Origin: an uncultured Acidimicrobiales bacterium
Lineage (GTDB): Bacteria > Actinomycetota > Acidimicrobiia > Acidimicrobiales > SHLQ01
Length of the DNA: 64,000 bases
Assembly: GCA_938041035.1 (NCBI GenBank)
Contig: CALHYX010000088.1
Location: 1 to 64,000, forward strand
Direction: 5' to 3'
Under the pieces are notes generated by a model that was given only the letters and a program-made list of their open reading frames with translations, was not told where the DNA came from and did not search any database. The translations under genes were made by a program, and so were the position numbers. Position 1 is the first letter of the stretch. Each line of letters begins with the position of its first letter. Of the stretch, positions 62,040-64,000 are shown piece after piece.

Positions 62040-62657
62040 CTACTTGGAGTAGAGCTCCACGATCAGTTGCTCACGGACGGGGATGTCGATCTGTTCACGC
62101 ACCGGCGCTTCGCGCACCGTGGTGGACCAACCGCCATCACCGGAATCGAGCCAGGCCGGGGCCTGGCGATCGAGCACGTCGACATTCCACTGCACGACGG
62201 TCATCGTGCGGGCCTTTTCGCGGATCGACACGACGTCACCCTTGCGGGCCCGATAGCTGGGGATGTCCACGCGGCGACCGTTGACGTCGACGTGTCCGTG
62301 GTTGACGAACTGGCGGGCCTGTGAGCGAGTCGAGGCCCAACCGGCGCGGTAGACGATGTTGTCGAGGCGAAGCTCGAGGAACGTCAACATGTTCTCGCCG
62401 GTGACGCCTTCGCGACGGTTCGCCTCTTCGTAAAGGTTGCGGAACTGACGTTCGCTCAGGCCGTAGCTGAAGCGGGCCTTCTGCTTCTCCTGGAGCTGCA
62501 GCAGGTACTCGCTGACGTTGCCGCGGCGCCGGGTTCGGCCGTGTTCGCCGGGGGGATACGGGCGCTTGTCGAGGGCGATGGTCTCACCCTTGGTGCCCCA
62601 GATGTTGGTGCCGAGACGCCGCGAGACGCGCGCCTTTGGTCCGGTGTATCGAGCCAT
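62040..62657 (-). CDS. rpsD: 30S ribosomal protein S4
   Basis: The 205-residue protein has MARYTGPKARVSRRLG, KRPYPPGEHGR, the S4 RNA-binding domain (LDNIVYRAGWASTRSQARQFVNHGHVDVNGRRVD region) and the C-terminal VELYSK. The N terminus has no zinc-binding cysteine set, so it is the C-minus type. S4 is the alpha-operon autoregulator in several bacteria. Confidence 0.98.
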   Translation of the reverse strand: MARYTGPKARVSRRLGTNIWGTKGETIALDKRPYPPGEHGRTRRRGNVSEYLLQLQEKQKARFSYGLSERQFRNLYEEANRREGVTGENMLTFLELRLDNIVYRAGWASTRSQARQFVNHGHVDVNGRRVDIPSYRARKGDVVSIREKARTMTVVQWNVDVLDRQAPAWLDSGDGGWSTTVREAPVREQIDIPVREQLIVELYSK

Positions 62658-62660
62658 GGT

Positions 62661-63059
62661 TCAGACCCTCCGACGCTTGGGCGGGCGACAGCCGTTGTGG
62701 GGCACGGGGGTGACATCTTTGATGCCGGTTACCTCGATGCCAGTGTTCTGGATGGATCGGATCGCGGTTTCACGACCGGAGCCGGGGCCACGGACGACGA
62801 CGTCGACCTTGCGCACACCATGCTCCATCGCTCGGCGGGCCGCCTGCTCGGCAGCCATCTGCGCGGCGTACGGGGTCGACTTGCGCGAGCCCTTGAAACC
62901 AACGTTGCCCGCCGACGCCCACGACAGGGCGTTGCCGTCGAGGTCGGTGATGGTGACGATCGTGTTGTTGAACGAGCTCTTGATGTGCGCCACCCCGTGG
63001 GTGACGTTCTTGCGCTCGCGCTTGCGGGGCCGACGGCCTCCGGCGCTGGGCTTGGCCAT
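62661..63059 (-). CDS. rpsK: 30S ribosomal protein S11
   Basis: The 132-residue protein has the S11 core GVAHIKSSFNNTIVTITD, GFKGSRKSTPYAAQ and VTPVPHNGCRPPKRRRV at the end. The ATG is preceded directly by TAG, the stop of a 19-codon upstream reading frame in the same register. The ribosome site for this ATG is weak, so translation may depend on the upstream frame. Confidence 0.98.
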   Translation of the reverse strand: MAKPSAGGRRPRKRERKNVTHGVAHIKSSFNNTIVTITDLDGNALSWASAGNVGFKGSRKSTPYAAQMAAEQAARRAMEHGVRKVDVVVRGPGSGRETAIRSIQNTGIEVTGIKDVTPVPHNGCRPPKRRRV

Positions 63060-63119
63060 CTACTGCTCGACCTTCACTGCTGGGGACATCGGGGTAGCCG
63101 ACGTCGAGGTGCTGGACAT
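63060..63119 (-). CDS. Possible 19-residue leader ORF before rpsK
   Basis: ATG 63119 follows GAGGAACTCC, a strong ribosome site, and reads MSSTSTSATPMSPAVKVEQ then TAG, which touches the rpsK ATG in the same frame. Either it is a small coupling peptide, or it is an N-terminal extension of S11 now cut off by an amber codon. Nothing in its composition shows a function. Confidence 0.4.
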   Translation of the reverse strand: MSSTSTSATPMSPAVKVEQ

Positions 63120-63127
63120 GGAGTTCC

Positions 63128-63505
63128 TCACTTGCGGACCATCTTCTTGCCCGCCACCGTCTTCTTCGGGCCCTTGCGGGTCCGGGCGTTGGTGTGGGTG
63201 CGCTGGCCCCGCACGGGCAGACCCCGGCGGTGGCGCAGACCCTGGTAACAACCGATCTCCATCTTGCGCTTGATGTCCTGGGACACCTCGCGGCGAAGAT
63301 CGCCCTCGACCTTGACGTTCTGGTCGATGTAGCTACGAATACCGGTGACCTCTTCGTCGGTGAGGTCGCGGGTGCGGGTGGTGGGCGCGACGTTGGTCGC
63401 TTCACAGATTTCGCCGGCGATACGGGGACCGACACCGAAGATGTAGGTCAACGACGTACCGATCTGCTTCTCGCGGGGAATATCGACCCCGGAAATACGG
63501 GCCAT
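63128..63505 (-). CDS. rpsM: 30S ribosomal protein S13
   Basis: The 125-residue protein has MARISGVDIPREKQIGTSL, the helix-hairpin-helix IFGVGPRIAGEIC, the CYQGLRHRRGLPVRGQRT segment and a basic C-terminal tail ending KKMVRK. It follows rpmJ by 2 bp. Confidence 0.98.
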   Translation of the reverse strand: MARISGVDIPREKQIGTSLTYIFGVGPRIAGEICEATNVAPTTRTRDLTDEEVTGIRSYIDQNVKVEGDLRREVSQDIKRKMEIGCYQGLRHRRGLPVRGQRTHTNARTRKGPKKTVAGKKMVRK

Positions 63506-63507
63506 TG

Positions 63508-63621
63508 CTATCCCTGCCTCTGCTTGTGTCGGGGATTGGTACAGATCACGCGGACGACACCGCTGCGTCGCACGACGCGGCAGTTGTCACACATGGGCTT
63601 GACGCTCGCTCGGACCTTCAT
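63508..63621 (-). CDS. rpmJ: 50S ribosomal protein L36
   Basis: A 37-residue protein, MKVRASVKPMCDNCRVVRRS and then VICTNPRHKQRQG. Cys11, Cys14 and Cys27 with His32 make the zinc-ribbon set of the C-plus type of L36. It lies between infA and rpsM as in most bacteria. Confidence 0.97.
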   Translation of the reverse strand: MKVRASVKPMCDNCRVVRRSGVVRVICTNPRHKQRQG

Positions 63622-63650
63622 GATCTATGCGTTCTTCTCTGTTCGTCCGG

Positions 63651-63875
63651 TCACTTGTACCGGTAGGTGATCCGACCTCGTTGAAGGTCGTAAGGGGTGA
63701 GTTCGACCTGGACCAGGTCGCCCGGGAGGATGCGGATGTAGTGCATGCGCATCTTGCCCGAGATGTGGGCCAGCACTTCGTGGCCGTTCTCGAGTTCAAC
63801 GCGGAACATGGCGTTGGGAAGGGACTCGGTAACGGTCCCTTCCAGTACGATCGCGTCTTCCTTGGGCTTGGCCAA
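63651..63875 (-). CDS. infA: Translation initiation factor IF-1
   Basis: The S1/OB-fold IF-1 of 74 residues has EDAIVLEGTVTESLPNAMFRVELENG, HISGKMRMHYIRILPGD and VELTPYDLQRGRITYRYK. The conserved start AKPKED follows a TTG at 63875, with GGAAAGG about 8 nt upstream, so TTG is the likely start. An ATG at 63935 would add 20 residues unlike any IF-1. Remaining upstream sequence to the window end shows no gene. Confidence 0.95.
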   Translation of the reverse strand: MAKPKEDAIVLEGTVTESLPNAMFRVELENGHEVLAHISGKMRMHYIRILPGDLVQVELTPYDLQRGRITYRYK

Positions 63876-64000
63876 TAGCTGACCTTTCCGGGTTGTGTCC
63901 GACCGAACTTCAGGCTTGAAATTGCAGGCGAACATGGATGAACAGCCCCGTGGGGCCAGCGGACCACGCTAGCGCGGCCAACAGAAGAGTCCAACCCGGG

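Noticed and set aside
1..64000. tRNA, rRNA, insertion sequence or prophage genes
   Set aside because: I looked for T-loop motifs, transposase or integrase signatures and terminal repeats and found none convincing.

Overview
The window is GC-rich chromosomal DNA from an actinobacterium, most likely a member or relative of the class Acidimicrobiia. This rests on gene content and order: an F420-type LLM oxidoreductase, a mycothiol-isomerase-like protein, GTG starts with 4-bp stop/start overlaps, and two blocks that I recall as conserved in Actinobacteria. Those blocks are pcrA-sucC-sucD-purN-purH and guaA-groEL/groES-tsaD-rimI-tsaB-tsaE-nnr-glmS-glmM-rpsI-rplM-truA-alpha operon. I found no tRNA, rRNA, insertion sequence, prophage or CRISPR array, and most housekeeping genes lie on the minus strand.

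Layout. 0-6.6 kb (minus): purine and one-carbon metabolism, in transcription order purN, purH, a 65-bp tandem-repeat array, folD, metF (structured leader), icd and a short-chain dehydrogenase. 6.6-14.3 kb (mostly plus): exported proteins, namely an Ala/Asp-rich secreted protein, a TAP-like hydrolase with an overlapping small lipoprotein gene, a cell-wall amidase (minus) and two tandem paralogous lipoproteins ending at a strong bidirectional terminator. 14.3-25.2 kb: sucD/sucC, a small membrane protein, pcrA and a very large membrane-anchored HD-GYP protein with a predicted 1,600-residue repeat ectodomain. 25.2-31.3 kb: small metabolic and regulatory genes, including a divergent HTH-regulator/membrane-protein pair with two matching operators. 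31.3-37.3 kb: guaA, a membrane protein, a CoA-pyrophosphatase-type NUDIX protein, and groEL/groES under a perfect CIRCE element.

37.4-50 kb (minus) is a tightly packed cluster: rplM-rpsI, glmM, a 1,147-residue GlmS-like protein, acpS, nnr, a homologue of the tRNA-queuosine mannosyltransferase (QTMAN), a P1-family Ntn peptidase, then the t6A genes tsaE-tsaB-rimI-tsaD. 50-59.8 kb holds a second set of exported or accessory proteins: an RTX-repeat protein, a membrane-anchored glycosidase-like protein with a xylan-binding-type domain, a DJ-1/PfpI plus GlxA pair, a lipoprotein, an amidase and a secreted beta-propeller-like protein. 59.8-64 kb is the alpha operon, transcribed infA-rpmJ-rpsM-rpsK-rpsD-rpoA-rplQ-truA.

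The items most worth following up are the HD-GYP/ectodomain fusion, the enlarged GlmS, the bacterial QTMAN homologue beside t6A genes, the 65-bp repeat array, the paired GTCAAC-N5-GTTGAC operators and the metF leader. Function calls rest on motifs and family knowledge; no searches were run.
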